Source: Pseudomonas sp. TNT3 (lineage in GTDB: Bacteria; Pseudomonadota; Gammaproteobacteria; Pseudomonadales; Pseudomonadaceae). From it: a stretch of DNA of 64,000 nucleotides. Location of the stretch: NCBI RefSeq assembly GCF_010095445.2, contig NZ_WFGV02000023.1, positions 1 through 64,000 of the forward strand. Direction: 5' to 3'. A program made the translations under genes and the position numbers. A model generated the notes under the pieces. The model was not told where the DNA came from and did no database searches. It saw only the letters and a program-made list of their open reading frames with translations. Shown one piece after another: positions 17,934 to 26,804 of this stretch (position 1 is its first letter; each line of letters begins with the position of its first letter).

Positions 17934-18983
17934 TCAGGCCACCGGAATCTTCGGCAGGTCCAGAATGTCCCCGCTGAACCGTGAAAACGATCCCGTCAGC
18001 GTCTCATGGGGAACCCCTTTGGGCACATCACTGACAGCCTCCAGACGCGACATCTGATCGGCGCTCAGTTGCACTTTCAATGCGCCCAGCGTCGCATCCA
18101 GTTGCTCGCGGGTGCGTGACCCCAGGATAGGAATCAGCGTGGTGGTCGATTGCCGCGCTTTTTCCCGCAGCCAGGCAATGGCCACATGCGTCGGGCTCGC
18201 CGACAACTCTTCGGCAACGGCCAGCAGGGTGTCGAGCAGATGGGTTTCACGGACGCTTTTCTCGGCGTGGATCAGCATGCCCAGTTTGGCGGCGCGATTG
18301 TCGCCGTCGTTGCTGCGGTACTTGCCGGTCAGGAAACCGCCACCCAGTGGCGACCATAACGTGGCGGCCAGGCCCAGTGCTTCGGCCATGGGCAGTTGCT
18401 CGCGTTCGGCGGTGCGTTCCGCCAGGCTGTATTCGATCTGGAGGGCGACGATCGGGGCAAAGCCGCGCACTTCCGCCAGCAGATCAGCCCGGGCGATGCG
18501 CCACGCCGGAAAGTTCGACAGCCCGGCGTAATGAATCTTGCCGGCGCGTACCAGATCGTCAAAACCGCGCAGTATTTCTTCCATCGGCGTCACGCCGTCG
18601 CTCATGTGGGCCCAGAACAGATCAAGGTGATCGGTTTTCAGGCGGGTCAGGCTTTCCTCGACGGCCCGGACCATGTTCTTGCGGTTGTTACCGGTGTAGG
18701 AAATGCCCGCCGACGGTGTAGTCCCCAGGGTGAATTTAGTGGCGATGACCAGGTGATCCCGTTCCGCCGCAATAAACTCGCTGAGCATGCCTTCCGACTG
18801 GCCCCCTTGATACCCGTTGGCGGTGTCGATGAAGTTGCCGCCGGCCTCCAGGTAACCATCGAAAATACGTTTGGCTTCGTCACGTTCTGCCCCGTGCCCC
18901 CAACCCGTGCCAAAGTTACCGGCGCCCAGCGCCAATTCCGACACCCGAAGACCGGTTTTGCGGCCGAACACTTTGTAATGCAT
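17934..18983 (-). CDS. Aldo/keto reductase
   Basis: A 349-aa NADPH-dependent reductase with a TIM-barrel sequence. It has the AKR tetrad pieces: FIDTANGYQGGQSE (Asp, Tyr), VIATKF (Lys) and LFWAHMSDGVTPMEE, where the usual catalytic His is present in WAHM. It resembles the YajO/IolS/AKR11-like group. I start it at 18983 (GGAG upstream) because the 16 extra residues up to 19031 fall in an AT-rich promoter area shared with zapE. Substrate unknown. Confidence 0.85.
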   Translation of the reverse strand: MHYKVFGRKTGLRVSELALGAGNFGTGWGHGAERDEAKRIFDGYLEAGGNFIDTANGYQGGQSEGMLSEFIAAERDHLVIATKFTLGTTPSAGISYTGNNRKNMVRAVEESLTRLKTDHLDLFWAHMSDGVTPMEEILRGFDDLVRAGKIHYAGLSNFPAWRIARADLLAEVRGFAPIVALQIEYSLAERTAEREQLPMAEALGLAATLWSPLGGGFLTGKYRSNDGDNRAAKLGMLIHAEKSVRETHLLDTLLAVAEELSASPTHVAIAWLREKARQSTTTLIPILGSRTREQLDATLGALKVQLSADQMSRLEAVSDVPKGVPHETLTGSFSRFSGDILDLPKIPVA

Positions 18984-19129
18984 GGGGAGTACTCCTGAAG
19001 AAAAGGCAGGGGAATGCGTTATAGATGTCAATCAACATGTATTAAATATGATGCCAGTAATATATTTCGTCAAGACACTTTTTCAACGGGATAAAAAACT
19101 GGTGGAGTGGTCATGGCATACTGCCGCCC

Positions 19130-20248
19130 ATGAATCCGGACTCCCCCCTCAGCGCCTGGCAACACGCCATAGAACAGAAAGGTTTCGTCCAGGACGAAGC
19201 CCAGGAACATGCCGTCTGGGCGCTGCAGAAATGCTACGAAGCCTTGCATGAAGGCCGCTCGCCGATCACCGGTGTTTACCTCTGGGGCCCGGTGGGGCGC
19301 GGCAAGACCTGGTTGATGGATCAGTTCTATCAAAGCCTGCGGGTGCCTGCCCGACGCCAACACTTTCATCATTTCATGGGTTGGGTGCATCAGCGGTCAT
19401 TTCAGCTGAGTGGCACCGCCGACCCGCTTAAAGCACTCGCCCGCGAACTGAGCGAGGAGGTGCGCGTGCTGTGCTTCGATGAGCTGTTCGTCAATGACAT
19501 CGGTGACGCGATTATTCTCGGTAGGCTGTTCCAGGTGATGTTCGAACAGGGCGTGGTGGTGGTCTGCACCTCCAACCAGCCGCCGGATCAGTTGTACGCG
19601 GACGGTTTTAACCGCGATCGGTTCATGCCAGCCATTGAAGCGATCAAGCAGCACATGCAGGTGATTGCCGTGGACGGCGCGCAAGATCATCGCTTGCACC
19701 CGGGCACGGGCCTGCAGCGCTACTGGGTCGCAACGCCCGGCCAGCCCGGCGCTTTGGGCGAAGTGTTCAAACAGTTGAGCAGCGGTCAGCCAGTCTCGAG
19801 CGAGCCAGTCCAGGTCGGTTACCGGTCACTCGAGGTGGTTCAGGCCAGCCCGACCGTGCTCTGGGCGCGTTACGCGGACTTGTGTGAACAGCCTTTTGCA
19901 GCCATGGATTTCATGGTCCTGTGCGACACCTTCAAGGCTATTCTGTTAAGTGATGTGCCGAACCTCAGCGCGCAAAAGCGCGCCGGACGCATCGCGCGCG
20001 GCACTGAAGACGGTGTCGAGCGAGTGGAGGCGGGCGACCGCGAACTACCGCAACTGTCGGTGCATGACGACGGTGTCCGGCGTTTCATTGCGCTGGTGGA
20101 CGAGTGCTACGACCGCAAGGTGCCGCTGTACCTTGAAGCCCAAGTGCCCATGGAGTCGCTGTACACCGAGGGTTATCTGGAGTTTCCGTTCCGCCGTACG
20201 CTCAGTCGTCTACAGGAAATGCAGTTGCAACGTTTTGCCGAGGCTTGA
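19130..20248 (+). CDS. zapE: ZapE/AFG1-family cell-division ATPase
   Basis: A 372-aa P-loop ATPase: Walker A GPVGRGKT at 53-60, Walker B VLCFDELFVND, sensor region CTSNQPPDQLY, and the family-specific HFHHFMGWVH and GYLEFPFRRTLSRLQEM. In E. coli ZapE associates with the Z-ring late in division. Pseudomonads often carry more than one AFG1-like gene, so this may be a paralogue. It is divergent from the aldo/keto reductase gene and 18 bp upstream of the DinB-like gene. Confidence 0.85.
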   Translation: MNPDSPLSAWQHAIEQKGFVQDEAQEHAVWALQKCYEALHEGRSPITGVYLWGPVGRGKTWLMDQFYQSLRVPARRQHFHHFMGWVHQRSFQLSGTADPLKALARELSEEVRVLCFDELFVNDIGDAIILGRLFQVMFEQGVVVVCTSNQPPDQLYADGFNRDRFMPAIEAIKQHMQVIAVDGAQDHRLHPGTGLQRYWVATPGQPGALGEVFKQLSSGQPVSSEPVQVGYRSLEVVQASPTVLWARYADLCEQPFAAMDFMVLCDTFKAILLSDVPNLSAQKRAGRIARGTEDGVERVEAGDRELPQLSVHDDGVRRFIALVDECYDRKVPLYLEAQVPMESLYTEGYLEFPFRRTLSRLQEMQLQRFAEA

Positions 20249-20266
20249 CAGCCGGGAGGCGTGAGC

Positions 20267-20848
20267 ATGACTCAACCACTGTCCCACCATTTGCTGACCA
20301 TGGCTTATCAGAACGCCTGGGCGAACCATCGACTGGCCAAGGCATGGGGGCAGCTGAATCCTGCCGAGCTGAGCGCGCCGCGGGTCGGTTTTTTCCCCAG
20401 CCTCAGTGCGACCCTCAACCACATCCTGACCTGCGACTGGTTTTACGTTGACGCACTGGAGCGGGAGTTGCGCGGCGATGATCCGCACCTCGATTGCTGT
20501 GTGTTTTTCAAGGAGGACGAGCCCTGTACGACAGCCGAAAGCCTTAAACGCGAGCAAGAGCTGGTGGACCGGCGGCTGATCGCTTACTGCGAGCAAATGC
20601 GCGACGCCGAGTTGGGCAAGATTGTGACTATCGCGCGTGAAACGCCTCAACATGAAAGCCGATTACGCCTGTTGTCGCACCTGTTTGAACATCAGATTCA
20701 TCATCGTGGGCAGGTGCATGGAATGCTCAGTGGCACCTCAGTTGAGCCGCCGCAACTGGACGAGTTTTTCTGCGTGGGCGAGGCGCATTTGCGGGCTGAT
20801 GATTTCGCCGAACTGGGATGGACCGAGGCTTTGATCTGGGGCCATTGA
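20267..20848 (+). CDS. DinB-family protein (putative metal-dependent enzyme)
   Basis: A 193-aa four-helix-bundle protein of the DinB/YfiT superfamily. The three metal-ligand His positions are recognisable in TLNHILTCDWFY and LFEHQIHHRGQVHGML. Start: ATG 20267 sits 8 bases from GGGAGG, while the GTG at 20261 is too close to it. The family includes thiol S-transferases and damage-inducible proteins; the actual reaction is unknown. It follows zapE closely and is likely co-transcribed. Confidence 0.82.
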   Translation: MTQPLSHHLLTMAYQNAWANHRLAKAWGQLNPAELSAPRVGFFPSLSATLNHILTCDWFYVDALERELRGDDPHLDCCVFFKEDEPCTTAESLKREQELVDRRLIAYCEQMRDAELGKIVTIARETPQHESRLRLLSHLFEHQIHHRGQVHGMLSGTSVEPPQLDEFFCVGEAHLRADDFAELGWTEALIWGH

Positions 20849-20943
20849 AGTGAAAGGCCACTCTCCGGTTGCAGCACCGCCGCCGCCCTTGATAGGGTCA
20901 GTTTCCGTTGTTCAAGTTGTTTAACGTGTCATCGAGGGTGGAA

Positions 20944-21435
20944 ATGGAATCCGCAGAAATTCTTGTGCTTCAGGCCAGCTATAACAATCCGGTGCATGCC
21001 GAGGCGATCCGCCTGGTGCTGAATCACTATGCCGAGGACCCGATGGGAGGAGGCTACTCGTTGCCCGCCGATGTGCTGGCGCAAGTTCCCGCTGAACTGG
21101 CCAAACGCCCCCACGCATTCAGCGTGCTGGCCTTCGTTGGTGGTGAGCCGGCGGGACTGGTCAACTGTTTTGAAGGTTTTTCGACGTTCGCCTGCCGGCC
21201 GCTGGTCAACGTGCACGATGTCGCCGTGGTGAAGAAGTTTCGCGGGTTGGGGCTGAGTCAGAAGATGCTGCAGAAGGTCGAGGATATTGCGCGCCAACGC
21301 GGCTGCTGCAAGATCACGCTGGAGGTGCTGGAAGGTAACGCTGTAGCCCAGGCGTCCTATGGCAAGTTCGGTTTTGCCGCAGGCATGTTCGACCCGGCTC
21401 ATGGTCGGATGCTGTTCTGGACCAAGCCGTTGTAA
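20944..21435 (+). CDS. GNAT acetyltransferase
   Basis: A 163-aa single-domain N-acetyltransferase. The acetyl-CoA loop is within VKKFRGLGLSQKMLQKVED (R-G-x-G-x pattern) and is followed by ITLEVLEGNAVAQASYGKFGF, a canonical GNAT beta5-alpha4 block. The start at 20944 has GAGGGTGG upstream; the longer frame to 20908 does not. Substrate unknown. Confidence 0.85.
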   Translation: MESAEILVLQASYNNPVHAEAIRLVLNHYAEDPMGGGYSLPADVLAQVPAELAKRPHAFSVLAFVGGEPAGLVNCFEGFSTFACRPLVNVHDVAVVKKFRGLGLSQKMLQKVEDIARQRGCCKITLEVLEGNAVAQASYGKFGFAAGMFDPAHGRMLFWTKPL

Positions 21436-21472
21436 AAGTCGGGCAGCGCCTGATGTGGTGAGCGGGGCTTAT

Positions 21473-21565
21473 TGTGGCGAGGGAGCTTGCTCCCGCTGGA
21501 CTGCGCAGCAGGCCCAAATCGGGGGCTGCTTCGCAACCCAGCGGGAGCAAGCTCTCTCGCCACAA
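21473..21565. repeat. REP/BIME element, 'gtggcgagggagcttgctcccgct' family
   Basis: Complete inverted pair: gtggcgagggagcttgctcc at the left and gggagcaagctctctcgccac at the right, with ctgcgcagca and ggctgcttcgca in the loop. It lies between convergent genes and could fold into a large 3' hairpin. Confidence 0.85.
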
Positions 21566-21598
21566 AAGCTCCTTGGCTCCAGGTTTATGCTTCGCCTG

Positions 21599-21796
21599 CT
21601 ACGGCTTGTAGTGCTCCGTGACTTGAGCCGTTTGATCATCAGGTACCACTTGCGTAGTTCGCTGATCCTGATTCGCCTCCTGGCTCAGTCGCAGGCTTTC
21701 GTAGTAATAGCGCATTCGTTCCGCGCCACCCTCAGCCAACGCCGCTGTCGAGCCCAACATCATCAAACTTGCAACGATCAGGGTTGTACATTTCAT
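21599..21796 (-). CDS. Small secreted protein downstream of the TonB-dependent receptor
   Basis: A 65-aa protein with a signal peptide (MKCTTLIVASLMMLGSTAALA) and a short hydrophilic mature part rich in Gln, Tyr and Glu. GGGAGG precedes the ATG at 21796. It lies 99 bp downstream of the receptor gene on the same strand and may share its iron-controlled transcript. I do not recognise the family. Confidence 0.6.
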   Translation of the reverse strand: MKCTTLIVASLMMLGSTAALAEGGAERMRYYYESLRLSQEANQDQRTTQVVPDDQTAQVTEHYKP

Positions 21797-21895
21797 GGTG
21801 TGCCTCCCACTACAGATTTCGGGTGCCCTTTCATCCATGAAGCAATGTTGAAAGGGCATTATCCGCCGAATCCGTCATTTGGGAATTACCGCCGG

Positions 21896-24139
21896 TTACA
21901 ACGTCCAGTCCAGACTCAAGGTGACTGTGCGCGGGTCGCCCCAATAGTTGCCGTTATAGAACCCAACGTTCTCGTAGTACTTCTTGTCGAACAGATTGTT
22001 GACGTTCAACGAGGCCGACAGGTGCTTGTCGAACTCGTAGCGCGACATCAGGTTGACCAGGGTGTAGGCGTCCTGACGGATATTGGTGCGCTCGGTGATG
22101 ATGTTGCCCGCAGCGTTACGTCCGACTGGGCGGCTCGCGGCGCGGTAGATGTCGCTCTGCCAATTCACCGCACCGCCTACGGTCAGTGCCTGCCAGTCGC
22201 CCGGCAAGTGATAAGCCGTGGAGAGCCGGAACATGTTCAACGGCGCGGTGGTGTTGGTTCGGTTTTTCTCGCCGTTGACCGAGTGGGTATAGGTGTAGCC
22301 GGCTGTCATGTTCCAGTCCGTCATGACTTCGCCCGACAGTTCAGCTTCGAAGCCCCGAACCTTGGTGCCTTTACCGTCAGCCTTGAAGAACTCTTCGCCT
22401 GTCACCGGGTCCGGTGGCACCGAGTCGTCCAGCTCGGCGACGTTGTCCTGATCGCTCCAGAACAGCGCCGTGGCGAGGTTCAACTGCTCCTGGAGCAAAC
22501 TGCCCTTGAGCCCCAGTTCATAGTTGCTGCCGACCACCGGTTCCAGGTACTTGCGGTTGGCGTCTCGATTGGACTGCGGCTTGAAAATGTCCGTGTAACT
22601 GACGTAGGCGGTGTATTCCGGGGTGAGGTCGTATAGGAGGCCCGCGTAGGGCGTCCACATGTCATTGTGTTGCTGGCTGGTTTTTTCCGATCCGGTCAGT
22701 TGCAGACTGTCGTCGTCATAACTGTTGGCTGTTTTCGAGGATTTCCAGCTGCCATAACGGCTGCCGAGCACCGCGTGCAAATCGTTCGTCAGGCTCAGGC
22801 GAGTGGCCAGGTAGCCCGCTTTCTGGCGCGTACTGTCTGTCGAGCCCGTCACGCCCGTGACGGTATCGGGGAATTTCCCGATGTTGCCCATGTACTTCCA
22901 GTCGGGCACGTTTTCGTAATCGTCAGCGCGGGGTCCGTCGACGGTGTAGGGTTTTTTTTCACTACGTTCTGCCTCGCCATAGCCAATCATCAGCTCATGT
23001 TCACGCCCCAACAATGAATAGGGCCCGGCGACGTTGAAGTCATAGGCTTTCATTTTCTGCGTGCCGATCATGTGGCTGACGTTGGCGATCATGCCGCTGC
23101 GATCAGCCTCGGGAAAACCGCCGCCGGCGTAGTAGATCTTGCCGTCGGTGTCGCTTTCGCGATGGGTGTACGCAGCTTTGAGGTGCCAGCCAGCACCCAG
23201 TTGATGGTCCAGATTGGCGAACGCAGTCTTGTCCTTGATCGGCCAGGAGCTCCAAGACGTCGCCATGTTGGTCGAGCGTCCGAGGTTGGCTTTGCTGCCA
23301 TCGGCGTTCCAGTAGGGCACCGTGCCCCAGGACGTGCCCTGGACGTGCTTGTTCTGATAGTCGTAACCCACGGCGAGTACCGTGTCGTCAGTCAGGTCCG
23401 CTTCGAGAATCCCGTACCCGACTTCCCGTTGCTGCTGGTACTTGTCGCGGAACGAATCACTGTCGCGGTAGGCCAGCACGCTGCGCCCACGCAGGCGACC
23501 ATCGAACGCCAGCGGACCGCCGACATCCACGTAACTGTAGTAATCGTCATAGCTGCCGGCGCTGACGCCGGTCTTGGCTTCCCACTGCGCCGTCGGGCGT
23601 TTGCGCACCATGTTGATGGTCGCCGACGGGTCGCCCGCGCCGGTGGTCAGGCCCGTCGCGCCGCGGACCACTTCGATGCGGTCATAAATGATGGTGTCGG
23701 AATCGGACTTCATGTAACTGAAGGTATTCAACATCCCGTCGACCTGGAAATTGGTGATCGAGTAGCCGCGGGAGGAGTAGTTGACCCGGTCCGAGTCATT
23801 GTGCTGAACCACGATACCGGTGGTCTGGCTCATGGCTTCGGACAGTGTGCCGAGTTTGAAATCGTCCATCTGCTGACGCGTCACCACGGATACCGATTGC
23901 GGTGTTTCCTTGATCGACAGGTTCAAGCGGGTGGCACTGCTCATGGCACCGGTGGTGTAGGAATGGGTGTTTTCGGTGGTGTTGCCCAGCCCCTGTGCGG
24001 TGATGCTGGTGGAGGTCAATTCGAGGGTGCCGGTGACGGGTTCCTTTTCCAGATCGGTTTCAGCCAGCAGCTCCGGGCTCAGTGCAAGGCTGCACAGGCC
24101 GAGGGTAAAAGTCATGGAACGGGTGATGGGCGCGAACAT
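21896..24139 (-). CDS. TonB-dependent siderophore receptor (FhuE/FpvB-like, non-signalling)
   Basis: A 747-aa outer-membrane receptor. I start at ATG 24139: AAGGAG lies 9 bases upstream and a signal peptide (SMTFTLGLCSLALSPELLA) follows at once; the longer form uses TTG without a ribosome site. The plug domain starts around IKETPQSVSVVTRQQM and includes EVVRGATGLTTGAGDPSATINMVRK; the barrel ends with NNLFDKKYYENVG and a C-terminal LDWTL strand. There is no N-terminal STN domain, so it should transport without cell-surface signalling. Overall it resembles FhuE-type hydroxamate siderophore receptors, but the ligand is inferred. A probable Fur box lies upstream. Confidence 0.88.
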   Translation of the reverse strand: MFAPITRSMTFTLGLCSLALSPELLAETDLEKEPVTGTLELTSTSITAQGLGNTTENTHSYTTGAMSSATRLNLSIKETPQSVSVVTRQQMDDFKLGTLSEAMSQTTGIVVQHNDSDRVNYSSRGYSITNFQVDGMLNTFSYMKSDSDTIIYDRIEVVRGATGLTTGAGDPSATINMVRKRPTAQWEAKTGVSAGSYDDYYSYVDVGGPLAFDGRLRGRSVLAYRDSDSFRDKYQQQREVGYGILEADLTDDTVLAVGYDYQNKHVQGTSWGTVPYWNADGSKANLGRSTNMATSWSSWPIKDKTAFANLDHQLGAGWHLKAAYTHRESDTDGKIYYAGGGFPEADRSGMIANVSHMIGTQKMKAYDFNVAGPYSLLGREHELMIGYGEAERSEKKPYTVDGPRADDYENVPDWKYMGNIGKFPDTVTGVTGSTDSTRQKAGYLATRLSLTNDLHAVLGSRYGSWKSSKTANSYDDDSLQLTGSEKTSQQHNDMWTPYAGLLYDLTPEYTAYVSYTDIFKPQSNRDANRKYLEPVVGSNYELGLKGSLLQEQLNLATALFWSDQDNVAELDDSVPPDPVTGEEFFKADGKGTKVRGFEAELSGEVMTDWNMTAGYTYTHSVNGEKNRTNTTAPLNMFRLSTAYHLPGDWQALTVGGAVNWQSDIYRAASRPVGRNAAGNIITERTNIRQDAYTLVNLMSRYEFDKHLSASLNVNNLFDKKYYENVGFYNGNYWGDPRTVTLSLDWTL

Positions 24140-24218
24140 CGCAGCCGACTCCTTGTCGTTGAGGGAAAATTTCCGTTTGCTCAAAGACGAAGGAGGGCGG
24201 TGAGATTTAGTCTTAAAC

Positions 24219-24237
24219 GAGAATAAATATCATTTTA
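24219..24237 (-). promoter_or_regulatory. Probable Fur box upstream of the TonB-dependent receptor
   Basis: The 19 bases match the E. coli Fur consensus at 13 positions, including AAT and ATCATT. Its place about 80-100 bp before the receptor start fits iron repression of this gene. Confidence 0.6.
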
Positions 24238-24246
24238 AGGGGTGAC

Positions 24247-24340
24247 TGTTGGAGCAAAGCTTGCTCGCGATAGGGGCGGCACCTTCAGCTACGTTGTCGG
24301 CTGACCCTATGCAATCGCGAGCAAGCGCTGCTCCCACAGG
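24247..24340. repeat. REP inverted pair, 'gggagcagcgcttgctcgcga' family
   Basis: Left arm gttggagcaaagcttgctcg and right arm cgagcaagcgctgctcccac are inverted copies, spaced by about 50 bp, between the receptor promoter and the cptA 3' end. Confidence 0.75.
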
Positions 24341-24363
24341 TGTTTTTCACAGGTATTGCTGGG

Positions 24364-26097
24364 TTATTTCTGCACGACTTCCGCCACTTTGGGCTTCATC
24401 AGGCTGAAGTCGATCAAGGCACGCTGTTGACGCTCGTAAGGGTTACCGATCATCAACGGACGAGCCTTGAAGCTGTCGCTGACCAGACTCTTGGTGCGAT
24501 CCAGTTCATCGAAATTCAAACCAGCCATGTCCGCCCAGGTGTGGATCAGGTGTGAGCTGCTATATGGACGGCTCAAATCCTGGGCAAAGTTCCAGTCGTG
24601 GGTTTCCCGCCATTTTGGCGAGGCCCAGGCCATGAACGGGATGGTGTACATCGGCGCCGTCGGTTTGCTTTCGTTACGACCCAAGGTGTTGTGGCCAGCG
24701 GAGTCGAATACGTCTTCACCGTGGTCCGAAAGATAAAGCAAGAAGCCGTTCGGATCGGTTTTGGCGTAATCCTTGATCAGGCTCGACACCACGAAATCGT
24801 TGTACAGCACCGCGTTGTCGTAGCTGTTGTACGTCGATACCTGATCATCGCGGACGCCGGCCGGGACGCCCTGGCGGTCCTTGAACTTGTCGAAGGTCGA
24901 CGGATAACGGTACTGGTAGCTCATGTGCGTGCCGAGCAGATGCACGACGATCAGCTTGCGCGGCGCAGTATCGGTCAGTGCCTTGTTGAACGGTGCGATC
25001 ACATCGCCATCGTACTGCGCAGCATTCTGGTTACGGTTGTTGTTCAGGTACACCTGTTCGTCGGCCTGCTCGGAGAAGGTCGTCAACATGGTGTTGCGCT
25101 TGGTCATGGTCTGCTGGTTGGTGATCCAGAAGGTCTTGTAACCCGCCTGTTTCATCATGCTGACCAGCGATGGCGTCGACAGGTAAAGCGCCGGATTTTC
25201 TTCGTCGGCGAAGGTCAGTACCTGTTGCAGCGCCTCGATGGTGTACGGGCGCGGGGTAATGACGTTATCGAAAACCGCGAGCTGATCCTTGAGTTTGTCC
25301 AGTTCCGGGGTGGTTTCCCGCGGGTAACCGTACAGGCTCATGCGCTGGCGGTTGGTGGACTCGCCGATGACCAGCACCAGCGTCGAGGGCTGGTTGGCCG
25401 ACGCGTCGGTGAGGTTTTTCAGCGGCGGGATCTTGCTGGCGCTGTGCAACATGTCCTGCATGCCCGCCAGGGTGTCGAGGTAGCGGTGATACGCCACCGC
25501 CATTTGCCACGGCACTGCAGGCTCAATGCGGGTTTCGAATTTTTCGAAGCCTTCGGCCAGGCTGCCGGTGCGCATAGTCTGCTTGACCAGCGGGTAACCG
25601 ATCACGGCCACGACAATGACCGTTGCTGCGACCAGCGCGCGGCCACGGGGCATGTATACCGGGCGCAGACGGGTCCAGAGGAAGTACGCGAACAACGTGT
25701 GGGCAAGGAACGCCGCGACCATCCACCAGGCGAAATACTGGGTCATGTACTCGCCAGCTTCAGAGATGTTCGACTCGAACATGATGAAGATGACGCTTTG
25801 GGAGAATTCCTGCTGATAGATGAAGAAGTAACCCAGGCTCGCCATGGAACAGGCCCATAGCACCACGCCGATAACTGCCGCCATCACCCGTGTCTGACGG
25901 GGGAACAGCAACATCGGCGCAAGCCAGATCGCACTCATCACAAAGGCCTGACGGAAACCGGTGAAACCGGAAGTGCCCGTTAGTTGGATCAGTAGTTGCG
26001 TAATACCGGAGAAGTACCAGAAGAAAACAAACAGCCAGAGAAATCCGGCCCAATCAAAACCTTTCGCAGTCGGGTTGCTGCGTTCAAACGTCGCCAT
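24364..26097 (-). CDS. cptA: Phosphoethanolamine transferase CptA/EptC-like (LPS core)
   Basis: A 577-aa inner-membrane enzyme, the same length I recall for E. coli YijP (EptC/CptA). About five N-terminal membrane helices precede a periplasmic sulfatase-fold domain. The nucleophile Thr is in VIGESTNRQRMSLYGYPRETTPEL; metal ligands are in LYLSDHGEDVFD and the following GHNT. Blocks such as KTFWITNQQTM and VHLLGTHMSYQYRYP follow E. coli closely. It adds phosphoethanolamine to the heptose/inner core of LPS in enterobacteria; the same acceptor here is inferred. It is transcribed alone. Confidence 0.85.
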   Translation of the reverse strand: MATFERSNPTAKGFDWAGFLWLFVFFWYFSGITQLLIQLTGTSGFTGFRQAFVMSAIWLAPMLLFPRQTRVMAAVIGVVLWACSMASLGYFFIYQQEFSQSVIFIMFESNISEAGEYMTQYFAWWMVAAFLAHTLFAYFLWTRLRPVYMPRGRALVAATVIVVAVIGYPLVKQTMRTGSLAEGFEKFETRIEPAVPWQMAVAYHRYLDTLAGMQDMLHSASKIPPLKNLTDASANQPSTLVLVIGESTNRQRMSLYGYPRETTPELDKLKDQLAVFDNVITPRPYTIEALQQVLTFADEENPALYLSTPSLVSMMKQAGYKTFWITNQQTMTKRNTMLTTFSEQADEQVYLNNNRNQNAAQYDGDVIAPFNKALTDTAPRKLIVVHLLGTHMSYQYRYPSTFDKFKDRQGVPAGVRDDQVSTYNSYDNAVLYNDFVVSSLIKDYAKTDPNGFLLYLSDHGEDVFDSAGHNTLGRNESKPTAPMYTIPFMAWASPKWRETHDWNFAQDLSRPYSSSHLIHTWADMAGLNFDELDRTKSLVSDSFKARPLMIGNPYERQQRALIDFSLMKPKVAEVVQK

Positions 26098-26339
26098 TCA
26101 GCGCTCCAGCCTATTAATTCGGGGTCACTGGCACACAGAGGCGTCAGCGAATGACGGCCACACAGAGCTCAGCGGGCGGCCACAATAAACTGAAGTATCG
26201 CTAAAAGGGTGTGAAAAGTTTGTGAGCTGATTCGATATGCCGGGCGTTGCCAGTCATCGATGACAGGAGGGGAGTGGAAGCGAGCGCTGCCGAACTCCCC
26301 AAACTGGATGAACAGGAGGTCCCATAAACGGACTCTTGA

Positions 26340-26531
26340 TCAGTTGTGCAGCGCTTTTTTCGTCGTGACCGGCGGCAGGTAATCTGCCGGTAGCGCCTGC
26401 TGCAAGCGTTCTTGCAGGTGAGCGACCTGGCGCATGAGCAGCTCGCGTTCTTCGCGCAGCTGACGCAGTTCGTCGCGACGAATAGTCACGTAAAGTGTTT
26501 GGGGAGGACGTGCGGTCATTACTGTGTCCAT
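26340..26531 (-). CDS. Small coiled-coil hypothetical protein
   Basis: A 63-aa protein, one continuous predicted helix with a leucine-spaced, Arg/Glu-rich heptad pattern from about residue 15 to 47. AGGTG lies five bases before the ATG. The overlapping frame on the same strand (26254-26607) is Ser/Arg-rich low-complexity translation and is rejected. Function unknown; a second start at 26519 (MTARPP) is possible. Confidence 0.5.
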   Translation of the reverse strand: MDTVMTARPPQTLYVTIRRDELRQLREERELLMRQVAHLQERLQQALPADYLPPVTTKKALHN

Positions 26532-26804
26532 TGCTCACCTCGCGAATGGCATGCATCAACTGTGATTTGGCCGTTTCACGAACGGCGCAAAACACTATCG
26601 GCAGCAATTTTGATTTCTTTTGCGCGGGAAGGGAACTTTTTTATTTTTTACGGTCGGTGTGTCTTCTCGACGTTTCCCGACGTTATCAGTCTGGATCGGG
26701 CACAATGCCCGGAAACTTCATGCCATCGCTCTGGACTAAGCTTCATTGGTCGCGTTGGGCTATAACCTTTGACACACATTATTTGCAGTAAGGAGCATCA
26801 GCAC

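Noticed and set aside
24598..25860. 420-codon open frame opposite cptA
   Set aside because: Antisense shadow of a clearly recognised gene, with low-complexity Arg/His/Val composition.
26254..26607. 117-codon frame overlapping the small coiled-coil gene
   Set aside because: Ser/Arg-rich low complexity with no ribosome site; the 63-aa frame has a better start and a regular helical pattern.
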